Origin: Gallionellaceae bacterium
GTDB taxonomy: Bacteria > Pseudomonadota > Gammaproteobacteria > Burkholderiales > Thiobacillaceae
DNA length: 55,254 bases
Assembly (NCBI GenBank): GCA_028714875.1
Contig: JAQTLN010000026.1
Location: 1-55,254, forward strand
Reading direction: 5' to 3'
Below the pieces are notes generated by a model, which saw only the letters and a list, made by a program, of their open reading frames with translations, searched no databases and was not told the DNA's origin. A program made the position numbers and the translations under genes. This document shows, piece by piece, positions 40,050-48,776 of the stretch; positions within the stretch are counted from its first letter, which is position 1; the number at the start of each line of letters is the position of its first letter.

Positions 40050-41191
40050 TGCTGGATAACGCAAATGTGGCCTTCGAGAAAGAGGGCGATGAAATACGCG
40101 TCTTATCACTTTTCTCCGGATGCGGAGGAATGGATTTCGGGGTAGAGGCCGCAGGAGGCCATGTCATTTTCTCAAATGATATATTCCCGGATGCCTGCAA
40201 AACTCTGCAAAAGTATTTTGACGACACGGATGTAAGAAATTTAGATATATCGAAAATCAGGGCTTTCCCTTCTGCAGATGTCGTTGTCGGCGGCTACCCT
40301 TGCCAGTCGTTTTCGATGGCTGGCAACCGAGATCCTAGAAGCGATGACCGCACAAATCTATATAAACAATTCCTGCGAGTCATCAGCATTGTCCGTCCGA
40401 AGTACTTTGTAGCTGAGAACGTATCTGGTTTGAAGCAATTAAGTAGCGGCACTTTCCTAAAGGAACAGGTAGACGCATATGGAGCGGAGGGCTATTCCGT
40501 TACATACCAAGTTCTTAATGCGCGGGATTACGGCGTTCCCCAGTCAAGGAAGCGGCTCATTATCGTAGGTATCCGAAATGATCTGAACCAGATATTCGAA
40601 TTTCCCGCAGTGACGCACGGAAAGGCAACGAAGGCCTCTGGTCCTCTCAAGCCATATATGTCACACGGCGAGGCTATCCGCGACCTTCCACTTTGGCCGA
40701 AGGGCGAGTTCTACGAGCGTCCGCATGACCCCGAAGGACACTTCTCTTGGTACTACATGTCCCGCAACCGAAAAGCGAAGTGGGACGACCCTGCGTACAC
40801 TGTAGTAGCAAACTGGCGCCATATCACTTTGCACCCAGCAAGCCCGGTAATGAAACTTACTTGGTCGAACTTGGCCGATGGCTGGAAGCAGCGTTGGGAT
40901 TTCTCAGAAGAGTACGAACATTTAGCGGCCGATCCCACTAGGCAGAAACTGGAAATTGCCCGCAGGCTGTCGTGGCGAGAGTGCGCACGTATCCAAACAT
41001 TCAATCACGATTTTGACCCCGTAGGTGATGCGGCTTCGAAGTTCACTCAGATTGGTAATGCCGTGCCTCCGAAATTGGCCGAAGCTATATTCAAGCACCT
41101 TTTTTCTGGTGCGGGCTTAAAAATAGTCGAGGTACAGAAAGCGAGGGATATGATAGTGCGCTCACAAGCCTGGTCCTACGACGGAATTTAA
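40049..41191 (+). CDS. DNA (cytosine-5) methyltransferase
   Basis: A 380-residue m5C methyltransferase. Motif I is L-S-L-F-S-G-C-G-G-M-D-F-G; motif IV holds the catalytic C85 in G-G-Y-P-C-Q-S-F-S; then A-E-N-V (VI), P-Q-S-R-K-R (VIII), R-R-L-S-W-R-E-C-A-R-I-Q-T-F (IX) and Q-I-G-N-A-V-P-P (X). The variable region between VIII and IX recognises DNA; its target cannot be read off. It transfers methyl from SAM to cytosine C5. The pairing with a Vsr gene suggests that T:G mismatches from deaminated m5C are repaired locally. Composition is AT-richer than the genome. Confidence 0.95.
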   Translation: MLDNANVAFEKEGDEIRVLSLFSGCGGMDFGVEAAGGHVIFSNDIFPDACKTLQKYFDDTDVRNLDISKIRAFPSADVVVGGYPCQSFSMAGNRDPRSDDRTNLYKQFLRVISIVRPKYFVAENVSGLKQLSSGTFLKEQVDAYGAEGYSVTYQVLNARDYGVPQSRKRLIIVGIRNDLNQIFEFPAVTHGKATKASGPLKPYMSHGEAIRDLPLWPKGEFYERPHDPEGHFSWYYMSRNRKAKWDDPAYTVVANWRHITLHPASPVMKLTWSNLADGWKQRWDFSEEYEHLAADPTRQKLEIARRLSWRECARIQTFNHDFDPVGDAASKFTQIGNAVPPKLAEAIFKHLFSGAGLKIVEVQKARDMIVRSQAWSYDGI

Positions 41192-41202
41192 AACTAAAAC
41201 TT

Positions 41203-44200
41203 GTGACTAACGACACATCAAGGCTAGTTAGTGAGGTCGTCTCCGTGACAGAAGCCGCAAGGAATGAGGCGCAGCTGCGGCATGAACTAGAGAACGCACT
41301 TAAAGCCGCTTGCGAAGAACGCCTTATTCCCTGGACGCCTTTCCAACTAGAACGCGCATTAAAGAAGGCGGGAAAGCCGACCAAGTTCGCGGATGTGGCC
41401 CATGGTGCGGTCATCATCGAATATGAGCCACCAAAATCATTCTCAGGCCGGATTGGCAGCAAGGCGAAGCATGCTCGCCGCCAAGCTGAGGAATATGTCG
41501 TTCTAATATCCGCAGAAGAGGGGCGCGACTTGGGTGAGTATGTGCTCGTTGTATGGGACGGCTCACACATTAGCTTCGGCAGATACGAAGATTTCTTGCC
41601 CATATGGGAAGAGCTAGTGCAATTCGATGCGAGCGCAGCCAGCCGCTTGATTGCGGCGCTGAAGCAGGATGGAAGGCCACTTGTTCACCCCCAGCTACTG
41701 CAAGCTCTGGTTGGACCCGATTCCGAACATGGGATTGCGTTGATTCCTGAGCTTTACAACAGTATCTGCAGAGCCGAATCCACTCCGGGCACTTCAAAGA
41801 CGAAGATGCTGTTTACGGAGTGGCGCAGGCTCTTCAGCCAAGTCGTCGGTTTCCAGCCGGCGCATATGAAAACACTACTAGCCCGCCAAGAGATTTCTCA
41901 CGACCAGCCTTACCAGGAAAATCCCGCTGCATATCTCTTCGCCCTCAACACCTATATCGCAATCATCGCAAAAGTAGTGGCCGCCTGCGCACTTCCGAGC
42001 CCTAGCCAGGACATCCTGGACTCGTCTGTTCCTATTGTTGATCGCATGCGTGCAATCGAGACCGGTGAGTTGTTTGAGCACGCAGGTATCCTAAATATGC
42101 TGAGTGGCGATTTTTTTTCTTGGTATCTGGACGATAGCGGCTGTGAGCAGTTCAGGCCTCATCTGAACTCGTTACTTGGAAAGCTTGCGGGTGTGGACTT
42201 TGCTGTTACAAAGAAGCATGCAGATACAACGCGCGACCTGTTCAAGGGAATCTATGAGCGTTTCATACCCAGGGAGGTCCGTCATGCGCTAGGAGAATTC
42301 TACACTCCGGACTGGCTTGCTGAACATGGAATGGATTTACTCAGCTGGGATGTGGATGCAGCGCTGACCGATCCAACTTGCGGGTCAGGCACATTCCTGC
42401 TGGAAGCAATCAGAAGGCGTCGCCAACGCTATGGGGTCACATCAAGTGCGAATTCGTTGCTTGCCGGATTAAATGGCATCGACCTCAATCCGTTGGCTGT
42501 CCTCGCTGCGAAAGGGTCGTTGGTTGTTTTTCTTTCGCCATTCCTGGACTCTGACAATCCAATCAGGTTGCCGGTCTACCTGGCTGATGCAATAAATCCG
42601 GCAACAGTAGATTTATTTTATAACTACAGCCATATCCTCCAGACAGAAGTCGGGCCAATAGAGTTTTCCGTCCCCCAGCATATGATAGAACATGCCGGTT
42701 TCTTCCGCGTGTTTGCGAAGATCAGGACGTTGATAGATGCGGATGTCAAGGCGTCAAAAGTGTGCAGCGCCATCCAATCCGATCTTGACTGCATGGGGTT
42801 GGACGCATCTGACATTGGCGTCGTCGGCAGGACTATTGAGAATCTGGTTTCACTTCATGACCAAGGCTGGAATGGCATTTGGTGCTCGATACTTGCAGAC
42901 CGTTTCGCTGCTGGAGCAATCGCCCCATCTGCGCACATTTGCGGAAACCCTCCGTGGGTAAAGTGGAGCAATCTTCCAAAGGAATATGCGCAGTCCATAC
43001 AGAAGCAATGCAAGCAACTCGGTGTCTTCAGTACGGACAGATGGGTAGGTGGGATTGAGTCGGACATTTCTACGGTGGTCACCTACCAAGCTATTCGGCA
43101 CTATCTCGCGCCTTCCGGCCGCATCGGTTTTTTTCTACCGGGCTCTGTGTTTACCACGGAGTCTAGTGCCGGTTTCCGGAAATTCTCCATTGACAGCAGC
43201 AAGCTGACCTGCAAAGTCCTGCTAGTCGAGGACTACCAAGACATTCGACCGTTTGATGGAGTGAGCAACCACCCCACTTTTTTAGTTCTTGAGCGGGATG
43301 CAACAACTGTATTTCCCGTGCCCTACAGGACTTGGATAGGTGGCGAAGGTGCCACTTCCAAGTTGCGACGGTTCTCAAGTGCTGAGGAATTCCGAAGCAC
43401 AGCAAAGTGTATAGACGGCATTGCGCTTCCAGTGCCTGGCGGGGACGGCAATCGTCCATGGATTGTCGGCTCAACAGAGGAGCAAGCTGTATTCGCCAAG
43501 CTCTTTGCCAGTGCCCAGCCAGCGTACAAGGCTCGGAAGGGAGTCACTACTGATCGTAACGGCATATTCTGGGTTCACGCATTGGCGCAGGGAGCAGCAG
43601 ATACTGTGACGGTGCGGAATGCGGCAAGTATCGGTAAGACAAAAGGCATCCCGGAAGTCACCGGGCCCATCGATGCCGCGCACCTTTTTCCTTTGCTGCG
43701 AGGGCGCGGCGTGGCACCTTTCAGGGCTTCGCCGGAAGAGGAACTGCGCATCATCATGCCCCAGAGGGGAATGCATGGAAATCCGGAACTTGCCATTCAG
43801 CATCCGGCGACTTTTAAGTTCCTCAACAGATTCAGGAGCCACCTTGAACAGCGATCAAGTCTGAAGCGCTTTCAGAAAGGGCAAGCGTTCTACTCTCTTT
43901 GGAGCACAGGTTCGTACACCTTCTCACCATACAAAGTTCTATGGAGGGAGATGGGCAATACCTTTGCCGCCGCATACATTGGAAGTGTTTCTGTCGAATT
44001 TCTAGGTGACAAAGTCGTCATTCCTGACCATAAGCTTTACTTCATTCCTGTTGAGTCTGAATCCGAGGCTGCGTACCTCACGGGTTTCTTGAATTCCCCA
44101 ACGATTGCTAAAGCAATCGCTGCATACGCTGCACAACTGAGCCTAGGCGTCAGCGTAGCGGAATACCTAAACATTCCACGCTTTGATCAAGCGAATGCTG

Positions 44201-44313
44201 ATATGAAGAGCATTGGTGACCTGGCGCTCAGAATTACCGCAAGGGGTGGCAAGCCGATACCAGATGAATTTGCAGCACTGGATAGCATGGTCAAGCAGCT
44301 GTTAAAAATATAG
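41203..44313 (+). CDS. Large N6-adenine DNA methyltransferase, probable type IIG-like restriction enzyme
   Basis: A 1036-residue protein. Motif I, D-P-T-C-G-S-G-T-F, starts at D390, and the catalytic N-P-P-W is at 582-585, so it is a gamma-class adenine methyltransferase of the Eco57I-like type. A helical segment (about 340-385) with G-E-F-Y-T-P precedes it. The C-terminal ~300 residues look like a target-recognition domain, ending with Y-K-V-L-W-R-E-M-G and L-x-G-F-L-N-S-P. The N-terminal ~250 residues include G-A-V-I-I-E-Y-E-P-P near 70, a possible PD-(D/E)xK nuclease strand with Glu in place of Lys. If that domain cuts DNA, the protein is a one-piece restriction enzyme. GTG start, 11 bp after the m5C gene. 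Confidence 0.85.
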   Translation: MTNDTSRLVSEVVSVTEAARNEAQLRHELENALKAACEERLIPWTPFQLERALKKAGKPTKFADVAHGAVIIEYEPPKSFSGRIGSKAKHARRQAEEYVVLISAEEGRDLGEYVLVVWDGSHISFGRYEDFLPIWEELVQFDASAASRLIAALKQDGRPLVHPQLLQALVGPDSEHGIALIPELYNSICRAESTPGTSKTKMLFTEWRRLFSQVVGFQPAHMKTLLARQEISHDQPYQENPAAYLFALNTYIAIIAKVVAACALPSPSQDILDSSVPIVDRMRAIETGELFEHAGILNMLSGDFFSWYLDDSGCEQFRPHLNSLLGKLAGVDFAVTKKHADTTRDLFKGIYERFIPREVRHALGEFYTPDWLAEHGMDLLSWDVDAALTDPTCGSGTFLLEAIRRRRQRYGVTSSANSLLAGLNGIDLNPLAVLAAKGSLVVFLSPFLDSDNPIRLPVYLADAINPATVDLFYNYSHILQTEVGPIEFSVPQHMIEHAGFFRVFAKIRTLIDADVKASKVCSAIQSDLDCMGLDASDIGVVGRTIENLVSLHDQGWNGIWCSILADRFAAGAIAPSAHICGNPPWVKWSNLPKEYAQSIQKQCKQLGVFSTDRWVGGIESDISTVVTYQAIRHYLAPSGRIGFFLPGSVFTTESSAGFRKFSIDSSKLTCKVLLVEDYQDIRPFDGVSNHPTFLVLERDATTVFPVPYRTWIGGEGATSKLRRFSSAEEFRSTAKCIDGIALPVPGGDGNRPWIVGSTEEQAVFAKLFASAQPAYKARKGVTTDRNGIFWVHALAQGAADTVTVRNAASIGKTKGIPEVTGPIDAAHLFPLLRGRGVAPFRASPEEELRIIMPQRGMHGNPELAIQHPATFKFLNRFRSHLEQRSSLKRFQKGQAFYSLWSTGSYTFSPYKVLWREMGNTFAAAYIGSVSVEFLGDKVVIPDHKLYFIPVESESEAAYLTGFLNSPTIAKAIAAYAAQLSLGVSVAEYLNIPRFDQANADMKSIGDLALRITARGGKPIPDEFAALDSMVKQLLKI

Positions 44314-44562
44314 GTCATCGAAAATAACCCGGGTAATTGTGCTGGATCGGCTGCATTTACTGAGGCTGGCAGTACGCCACGCAGTGGCGTCGCAATTGCC
44401 GCCTATGGCCCATGTCGATGAGATTGTTGGAATGAATTACCCGTGTTTATCCGGTTGTCGCACACAAGCACTACGTGTAGCAGTAACCCCCGAGTCGGAC
44501 CCGCCACATCCTGAGAAAAGAGAAACTGCTGTCGGCATGGGCACACTCCTGGGGAGGCGAGT
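44314..44562. other. Interval between restriction gene and vsr
   Basis: About 250 bp without a supportable gene. A short forward frame here overlaps vsr antisense and has no family features. A small palindrome CCACGCAGTGGCG lies near 44377. Confidence 0.45.
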
Positions 44563-45009
44563 TTATAGATTTGTTGCCCTCAGTTGCACCGCCTCGCGTA
44601 TACGCGCCACACAAGCGGGCAGATCAAGCGCGATTTCATGCTCCCAAATCCGCAGCGGCATCCAGCCCAATTCCAGGAGTTTCGCGTCGACCTGCCGATC
44701 TCGGGCCAAGTTGCGCGCCAACTTCGGCTGCCAGTAACCCAGATTCGATTTCGGCAGGTGCCCATGCAGTGGGCAGCCATGCCAGAAACACCCGTCCACG
44801 AAGACGGCGACACGAGCACCTGGAAAAGCCAGGTCGGGCCTGCCCGGCAGGCGAGGATGAAGGCGGAAACGCAGCCCCGCGCGCCACAATGCCTTGCGCA
44901 GCATGACCTCCGGCCGCGTACCCGTGCTTTTGATCCGGGCCATCAAGCGGCTGCGCTGGGTTTGTTTCGTGATTGCTTGATTCACGGGGCTGGTGCGTAA
45001 TGAAGACAA
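44563..45009 (-). CDS. vsr: Very short patch repair endonuclease (Vsr)
   Basis: A 148-residue nuclease that nicks 5' of T in T:G mismatches arising from deamination of 5-methylcytosine. Family blocks: R-S-R-L-M-A-R-I-K-S-T-G-T-R-P-E, L-P-G-R-P-D-L-A-F with the catalytic Asp, V-F-V-D-G-C-F-W-H-G-C with zinc-site residues, and a W-Q-P-K-L-A-R-N-L-A-R-D block. The called start is TTG 45009; GTG 44985 is a good alternative because the family normally has only ~12 residues before the R-S-x-x-M motif. It is convergent with the m5C and restriction genes and has host-like GC, so it may have joined the island separately. Confidence 0.93.
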   Translation of the reverse strand: MSSLRTSPVNQAITKQTQRSRLMARIKSTGTRPEVMLRKALWRAGLRFRLHPRLPGRPDLAFPGARVAVFVDGCFWHGCPLHGHLPKSNLGYWQPKLARNLARDRQVDAKLLELGWMPLRIWEHEIALDLPACVARIREAVQLRATNL

Positions 45010-45048
45010 GTCGGACTGATGTTCCTCTCAACTGTAGCGAGAAAACCC

Positions 45049-45816
45049 ATGCAAGCTTTGTCCATCAACTGGTTCCCCGTCTGGCAGCGCAACTTCCTGG
45101 TGTGGAAGAAACTGGCGATGCCGTCGCTGATCGGCAATCTGGCGGACCCGATGCTCTACATGCTGGGTCTGGGCTATGGCTTGGGCGGCTTGCTGCATGA
45201 GGTGGATGGCGTGCCCTATTTGAATTTCCTCGCCGCCGGCACGCTTTGCTACAGCGTGATGAACAGCGCGACCTTCGAGACGCTGTATTCCGCGTTTTCC
45301 CGCATGCATGTGCAGAAAACCTGGGATGCCATCCTCAACACGCCGTTGACGCTGCGCGATGTGCTGATCGGCGAGTGGGTCTGGGCGGCGACGAAGAGCC
45401 TGTTGTCCGGGGCGGCGATCATCCTGGTGATCTGGGGGCTGGGGCTGTATTCGAATTTCGCGTTGACGCTGGCGTTGCTGCCGGTGGTGGTGCTCATCGG
45501 GCTGTGCTTCGCCGGCCTGGGCCTGGCGATCAACGCGGTGTCGCCCAATTACGATTTCTTCCTCTATTACTTTGCCCTGGCGATCACCCCGATGGTGCTG
45601 CTGGGCGGTGTGTTCTACCCGCCCACCGCGCTGCCGGCCTGGTTGGCGGGTATCGCCGCCTGGCTGCCGCTGACCCACGCGATCGAGCTGGCGCGGCCGT
45701 TGTTGCTGGGACGTTGGCCGGATGCGGTGACGCTTCATGTCCTGGTGTTGCTGGGCTATGGGCTGGCGGGGTTCACGTTGGGGTTGCGGCTGACCCGGAA
45801 GCGCTTGTTGCGATGA
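45049..45816 (+). CDS. ABC transporter permease, NodJ/ABC-2 type
   Basis: A 255-residue membrane protein with six helices of the ABC-2 type. NodJ-like blocks are present: W-x-R-N-F-L-V-W-K-K near the start, the D-P-M-L-Y-M-L-G-L-G-Y-G-L-G segment, a Y-S-A-F-S-R-M coupling-helix region and F-Y-P-P-T-A-L-P-A-W near the end. It pairs with the NodI-type ATPase at 38767-39690, its normal adjacent partner. Here ~5.3 kb of restriction genes lies between. An in-frame ATG at 45019 is possible, but 45049 matches the family start. Expression must now come from a promoter in or past the island. Confidence 0.88.
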   Translation: MQALSINWFPVWQRNFLVWKKLAMPSLIGNLADPMLYMLGLGYGLGGLLHEVDGVPYLNFLAAGTLCYSVMNSATFETLYSAFSRMHVQKTWDAILNTPLTLRDVLIGEWVWAATKSLLSGAAIILVIWGLGLYSNFALTLALLPVVVLIGLCFAGLGLAINAVSPNYDFFLYYFALAITPMVLLGGVFYPPTALPAWLAGIAAWLPLTHAIELARPLLLGRWPDAVTLHVLVLLGYGLAGFTLGLRLTRKRLLR

Positions 45817-45829
45817 ACGCACGGGGTGT

Positions 45830-45932
45830 GTAGGTCAGGTTGGCGCGATAGCGACTACCTGACGATCGCCCCGTCCATCCAGAAGTTTGATCGTGGATCG
45901 TCAGGTAGCGATAAGGCCGCAACCTGACCTAC
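45830..45932. repeat. Family E palindromic repeat, copy 2
   Basis: Outer arms GTAGGTCAGGTTG/CAACCTGACCTAC and inner arms around TAGCGACTACCTGACGATCG/GATCGTCAGGTAGCGAT. It matches copy 1 (19641-19761) in layout. It lies between convergent genes. Confidence 0.8.
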
Positions 45933-45936
45933 GCGG

Positions 45937-48561
45937 CTATCGCTTCGCGTCGTGTTCCCGCCGGCACAGCCCGCGCATTTCGCACCATTCGCAGGTTTTT
46001 GGCGCGGCATTGGCGGGTAGCGGCGCGCCGGCGGCGAGGGCGGCGAACACATGGGTCAGGCGTTCGCCCTCGGCGGCGGCGGCTTCCGCCAGGTCGCCTT
46101 TCCAGAGCAGGGTTTCCACCTTGTCGTCATCCAGGGTGACGAAGCCGGCTTCGGCGGCGCCGGTGATCCAGGCGTAGGCGGTGAGTTGTACGTCTTCCGC
46201 GTTTTCGTCCAGTTTGTGCCGCAGGGTTTGTTTCGACTGCGTCTTGTAATCCAGCAGGGCGGCGCCGTCCGTTCCCTGGTCGAGACGGTCGGCGCGGCCT
46301 TCCAGGCGAGTGCCTTGCTCTGGCGACCATTCGATCAGGCGCGACAGTTTTTCCTCGGCTTTCGCGAAGTGGTAGCCGTCCGCTTCGCGTTGCAAGGCCC
46401 AATCCAGGTAGGCGGGAATATGGCGCTGCCAACGCAGGCGCCAGGCACCTGCGAGATAACCGCGCGCTTCCGACGGGGCGAATATGCGCTCGCTGGTGGC
46501 GAGCAGGTCGGCTTCCAGTTCGCCGGCTTCGTTGCCGGCCAGGAGGGGGCGTCGGCTATGGAAATCGGCCAGCACCTTGTGCACCAGACTGCCGTAATCC
46601 GCCTTGTCCATTTCCTCCGGCACTTCGTCGAGTTCGCCCAGGCCGAGCAGGTGGCGCGCGAAGAATTGATAGGGACACGACACCAGACTTTGCCAGGCGC
46701 TGACGCTGATGCGTTCCGGTGGGGCATCGGCGGTCGGCGCCGACGCCTCCCGTGTAGCCTGGATGGAAGGCAATGGAATCCGGGCGTCCTGGGCGAACTC
46801 TCCCGGATTCCGCTGCTTCGACCAATCCGTCCCCCAGCCGGCGCGCTGAAATACCTCCAGACGCAGCAGCCAGGGAGAGAGCGGTTTTTCCTCGCCGGCT
46901 TCCGCGTTCTGCCAGATCAGCGCCACCCGTTCGCAACGCGCCAGGGCATCGGCCAGGGCGGCGCGGCTATCCGCTTCGCGTTCGGCGGCGCCGGGCAGGC
47001 CGAGTTGCACGCGGGTGGCGTCGTTGAACAGCCCGGCGGGCGACTTGCCGGGCAGGTGGCCGGCATCGACGCCGAGCAGCAGCAGGCCGTCGAGGTCGCG
47101 CAGGCGCGCGGCGTTGGGGTGGGTGAGGCGGATCGGGCTTTGCACGCGGGTATCGGCAAAAGTGGCCTGTTCCAGATGGAGATAAAGCCAGCGCCGCCAT
47201 TCCGCCAGGGCGAAGCGTTGCTCATGATGCGCGGTGTCCTGGGCGAGACCGGCAAGCATGGCCAGCAACTGGTTGCCCACCGGGTCGGCGCGCAGAGCGG
47301 GGGTGGCGGCGAGGCGGTCGAAGGCTTCGAGCAGGCGGCGAGTCCAGTCCGACAAGGGTAGGCGTACATCGGGGAAGAGGCCGCGCGCGTGTTCGATGCG
47401 GGTCAGGATGCGCACGGCGGCGCCGAGGCCCTCCTGGCGTGCCAGGGCCAGGTGGCCGGCCAACCCCTGCGGGGCGCCATGGCGGCGCCAGGCCTGTTCC
47501 AGACTGTTGGCGGCGGCCAGACGCGCGCCTTGGGCATCGGTCAGGACAAAGGGCGATTTGATGAAATCGAGCAGGTCGCGGAACCAGGCGTCGTCCATCA
47601 CCACATTCAGCCAGCGGTCCAGCACATGGCTGGCTGAGGCGGTGGAAAAGGCCCAGCCGGTTTCGTCCTGAATCAGTATCCGCCGCCGCTCCAGCAGGGC
47701 GCGCAGGCGGCGCGCGGCGAGGCGGTCGAGGGCGACGATGGCGATGTCGCGACGGCCTTCGCGCAGCCAGTCCAGCAGGGTGTTTTCCGCCACCCGCGCC
47801 GCCGCCTCCAGGCTGGGCGCGGCGAGCAGTTCGACCGCGTCGCGCAGCGGGTTGTCGGGATGCAGGGCGGCAAAATCGGCGCCGCGCCGCGCCAGTTCCG
47901 GCGTCTCGACATCCCATACCGCCGCCAGCAGGGCTTGCCGTTCCGGGAAGCGCGGCGGCACCGGCAGGTCAAGCACGGGCTGGCGCCCCGCCCAGGTTTC
48001 CAGAAATGCCCGCTCCAGGCACGACAGGCCGGCCAGCCCCAGGGTGTAGAGCGGCGTCTCGCAATTCGCCGCCAGGTAGGCCAGGCGTTCACCATAGTCG
48101 CGCGTGCGGCTCTTCGCGCCGCTTCCGCATAACGCCCGCCAAACCGCCTGAGTGATGCCGGCCTCCACGCCGAGGTGGCGGTTTTCGCTCGCCGCCGCCT
48201 CGGGCAGGTCCAGTCCTTGTTCATCCAGTTCGTTGAGCAGGCTCAACAACTCCCGCGCCGCCGGCCACAGCGCCGCGCGCGGTACCTGGTCAGTACGCGC
48301 CAGGAAGTGCTGCAACTCGGCCAGGCGCAGGCTGTCCGGCTCCGGGCTGCCGTTGCCGGGCGCGCCGGCGGCCAGTTCCGGCAGGGTGAGTAGGCGCGGC
48401 GGCAACAACGCCTTGCCCGGCAGAGCTTCATGCAGCGCGCGACGAAACGCCAGGCCGGCATGGTGATGCGGGGTCAGGATCAGGCAGGCGGAAAAATCGG
48501 GGAAGCGACCGCCCTCGTGTTCGAGAAAAACTCGTGCGGCGGCGGCGAAGGAAGTATCCAT
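45937..48561 (-). CDS. AddB-like PD-(D/E)xK nuclease, probable DNA repair protein
   Basis: An 874-residue protein of the AddB-like group annotated as a probable DNA repair protein in beta/gamma-proteobacteria. The N-terminal ~600 residues are a helicase-like fold without a Walker A motif, as in AddB. The C-terminal nuclease has G-R-A-D-R-L-D and L-L-D-Y-K-T (catalytic K773). An iron-sulfur staple uses an upstream C-P-Y-Q-F-F Cys plus C-E-W-C and L-C near the end. AddB normally works with a UvrD-like AddA to process double-strand breaks. No addA lies next to it here. ATG 48561 is preferred to an in-frame start at 48582. Confidence 0.85.
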   Translation of the reverse strand: MDTSFAAAARVFLEHEGGRFPDFSACLILTPHHHAGLAFRRALHEALPGKALLPPRLLTLPELAAGAPGNGSPEPDSLRLAELQHFLARTDQVPRAALWPAARELLSLLNELDEQGLDLPEAAASENRHLGVEAGITQAVWRALCGSGAKSRTRDYGERLAYLAANCETPLYTLGLAGLSCLERAFLETWAGRQPVLDLPVPPRFPERQALLAAVWDVETPELARRGADFAALHPDNPLRDAVELLAAPSLEAAARVAENTLLDWLREGRRDIAIVALDRLAARRLRALLERRRILIQDETGWAFSTASASHVLDRWLNVVMDDAWFRDLLDFIKSPFVLTDAQGARLAAANSLEQAWRRHGAPQGLAGHLALARQEGLGAAVRILTRIEHARGLFPDVRLPLSDWTRRLLEAFDRLAATPALRADPVGNQLLAMLAGLAQDTAHHEQRFALAEWRRWLYLHLEQATFADTRVQSPIRLTHPNAARLRDLDGLLLLGVDAGHLPGKSPAGLFNDATRVQLGLPGAAEREADSRAALADALARCERVALIWQNAEAGEEKPLSPWLLRLEVFQRAGWGTDWSKQRNPGEFAQDARIPLPSIQATREASAPTADAPPERISVSAWQSLVSCPYQFFARHLLGLGELDEVPEEMDKADYGSLVHKVLADFHSRRPLLAGNEAGELEADLLATSERIFAPSEARGYLAGAWRLRWQRHIPAYLDWALQREADGYHFAKAEEKLSRLIEWSPEQGTRLEGRADRLDQGTDGAALLDYKTQSKQTLRHKLDENAEDVQLTAYAWITGAAEAGFVTLDDDKVETLLWKGDLAEAAAAEGERLTHVFAALAAGAPLPANAAPKTCEWCEMRGLCRREHDAKR

Positions 48562-48587
48562 GGGGCCATTGTCCCGGCCCACCGGCC

Positions 48588-48615
48588 AAAAAAAAACCCC
48601 GACGCGGGGTCGGGG
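48588..48615 (-). terminator. Intrinsic terminator, minus strand
   Basis: Read on the minus strand: CCCCGAC-CCCGC-GTCGGGG followed by nine T residues. It ends 27 bases before the AddB-like start codon, so it terminates either a small RNA or a leader transcript. Confidence 0.8.
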
Positions 48616-48770
48616 TGAAGAGAGGAGGAGATGTCAGCCGCGCCGTTGCCGGCACGCGACCAACAATCCCGACCCGACTGCCCGATGGCTCAAAGCAATC
48701 GGGGGGGATACATCATGAAATGCATCGCGGCTGAGCCGATAAAAGGCAAAGACTGCGAAAAGCAATTTCG
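48588..48770 (-). ncRNA. Candidate small RNA (or attenuated leader) with anti-Shine-Dalgarno segment
   Basis: Bounded by a consensus promoter (48777-48805) and an intrinsic terminator with a U9 tail (48588-48615), giving a transcript of about 183 nt. Inside: a stem CCCGAT/ATCGGG, a stem GTGCCG-GCAA-CGGCGC with a GNRA-like loop, then an unpaired pyrimidine run ACATCTCCTCCTCTCTTC (48634-48617). That run is complementary to an AGGAGG ribosome site plus AUG. C/U-rich anti-Shine-Dalgarno loops occur in known trans-acting small RNAs. No known Rfam-type RNA was recognised. Confidence 0.42.
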
Positions 48771-48776
48771 GATGCG

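Larger units (their letters stand above)
39700..45012. mobile_element. Restriction-modification island inserted in an ABC-exporter operon
   Basis: From about 39700 to about 44560 base composition drops visibly (many A/T-ending codons, TATA-rich intergenic DNA) compared with the GC-rich flanks. Cargo: RHH regulator, m5C methyltransferase, large adenine methyltransferase/restriction protein, Vsr. Vsr is less AT-rich, so the right edge is uncertain. No integrase, tRNA or clear direct repeats were found at the ends. Confidence 0.7.

Noticed and set aside
44339-44737. A 132-codon plus-strand frame between the restriction gene and vsr
   Set aside because: Its second half is antisense to vsr and the first half has no recognisable features or ribosome site.
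39837-45009. DISARM or BREX defence system
   Set aside because: Both m5C and adenine methyltransferases occur, as in DISARM, but there is no helicase, DrmB-like or BrxC/PglZ-like gene. A restriction-modification cassette explains the content.
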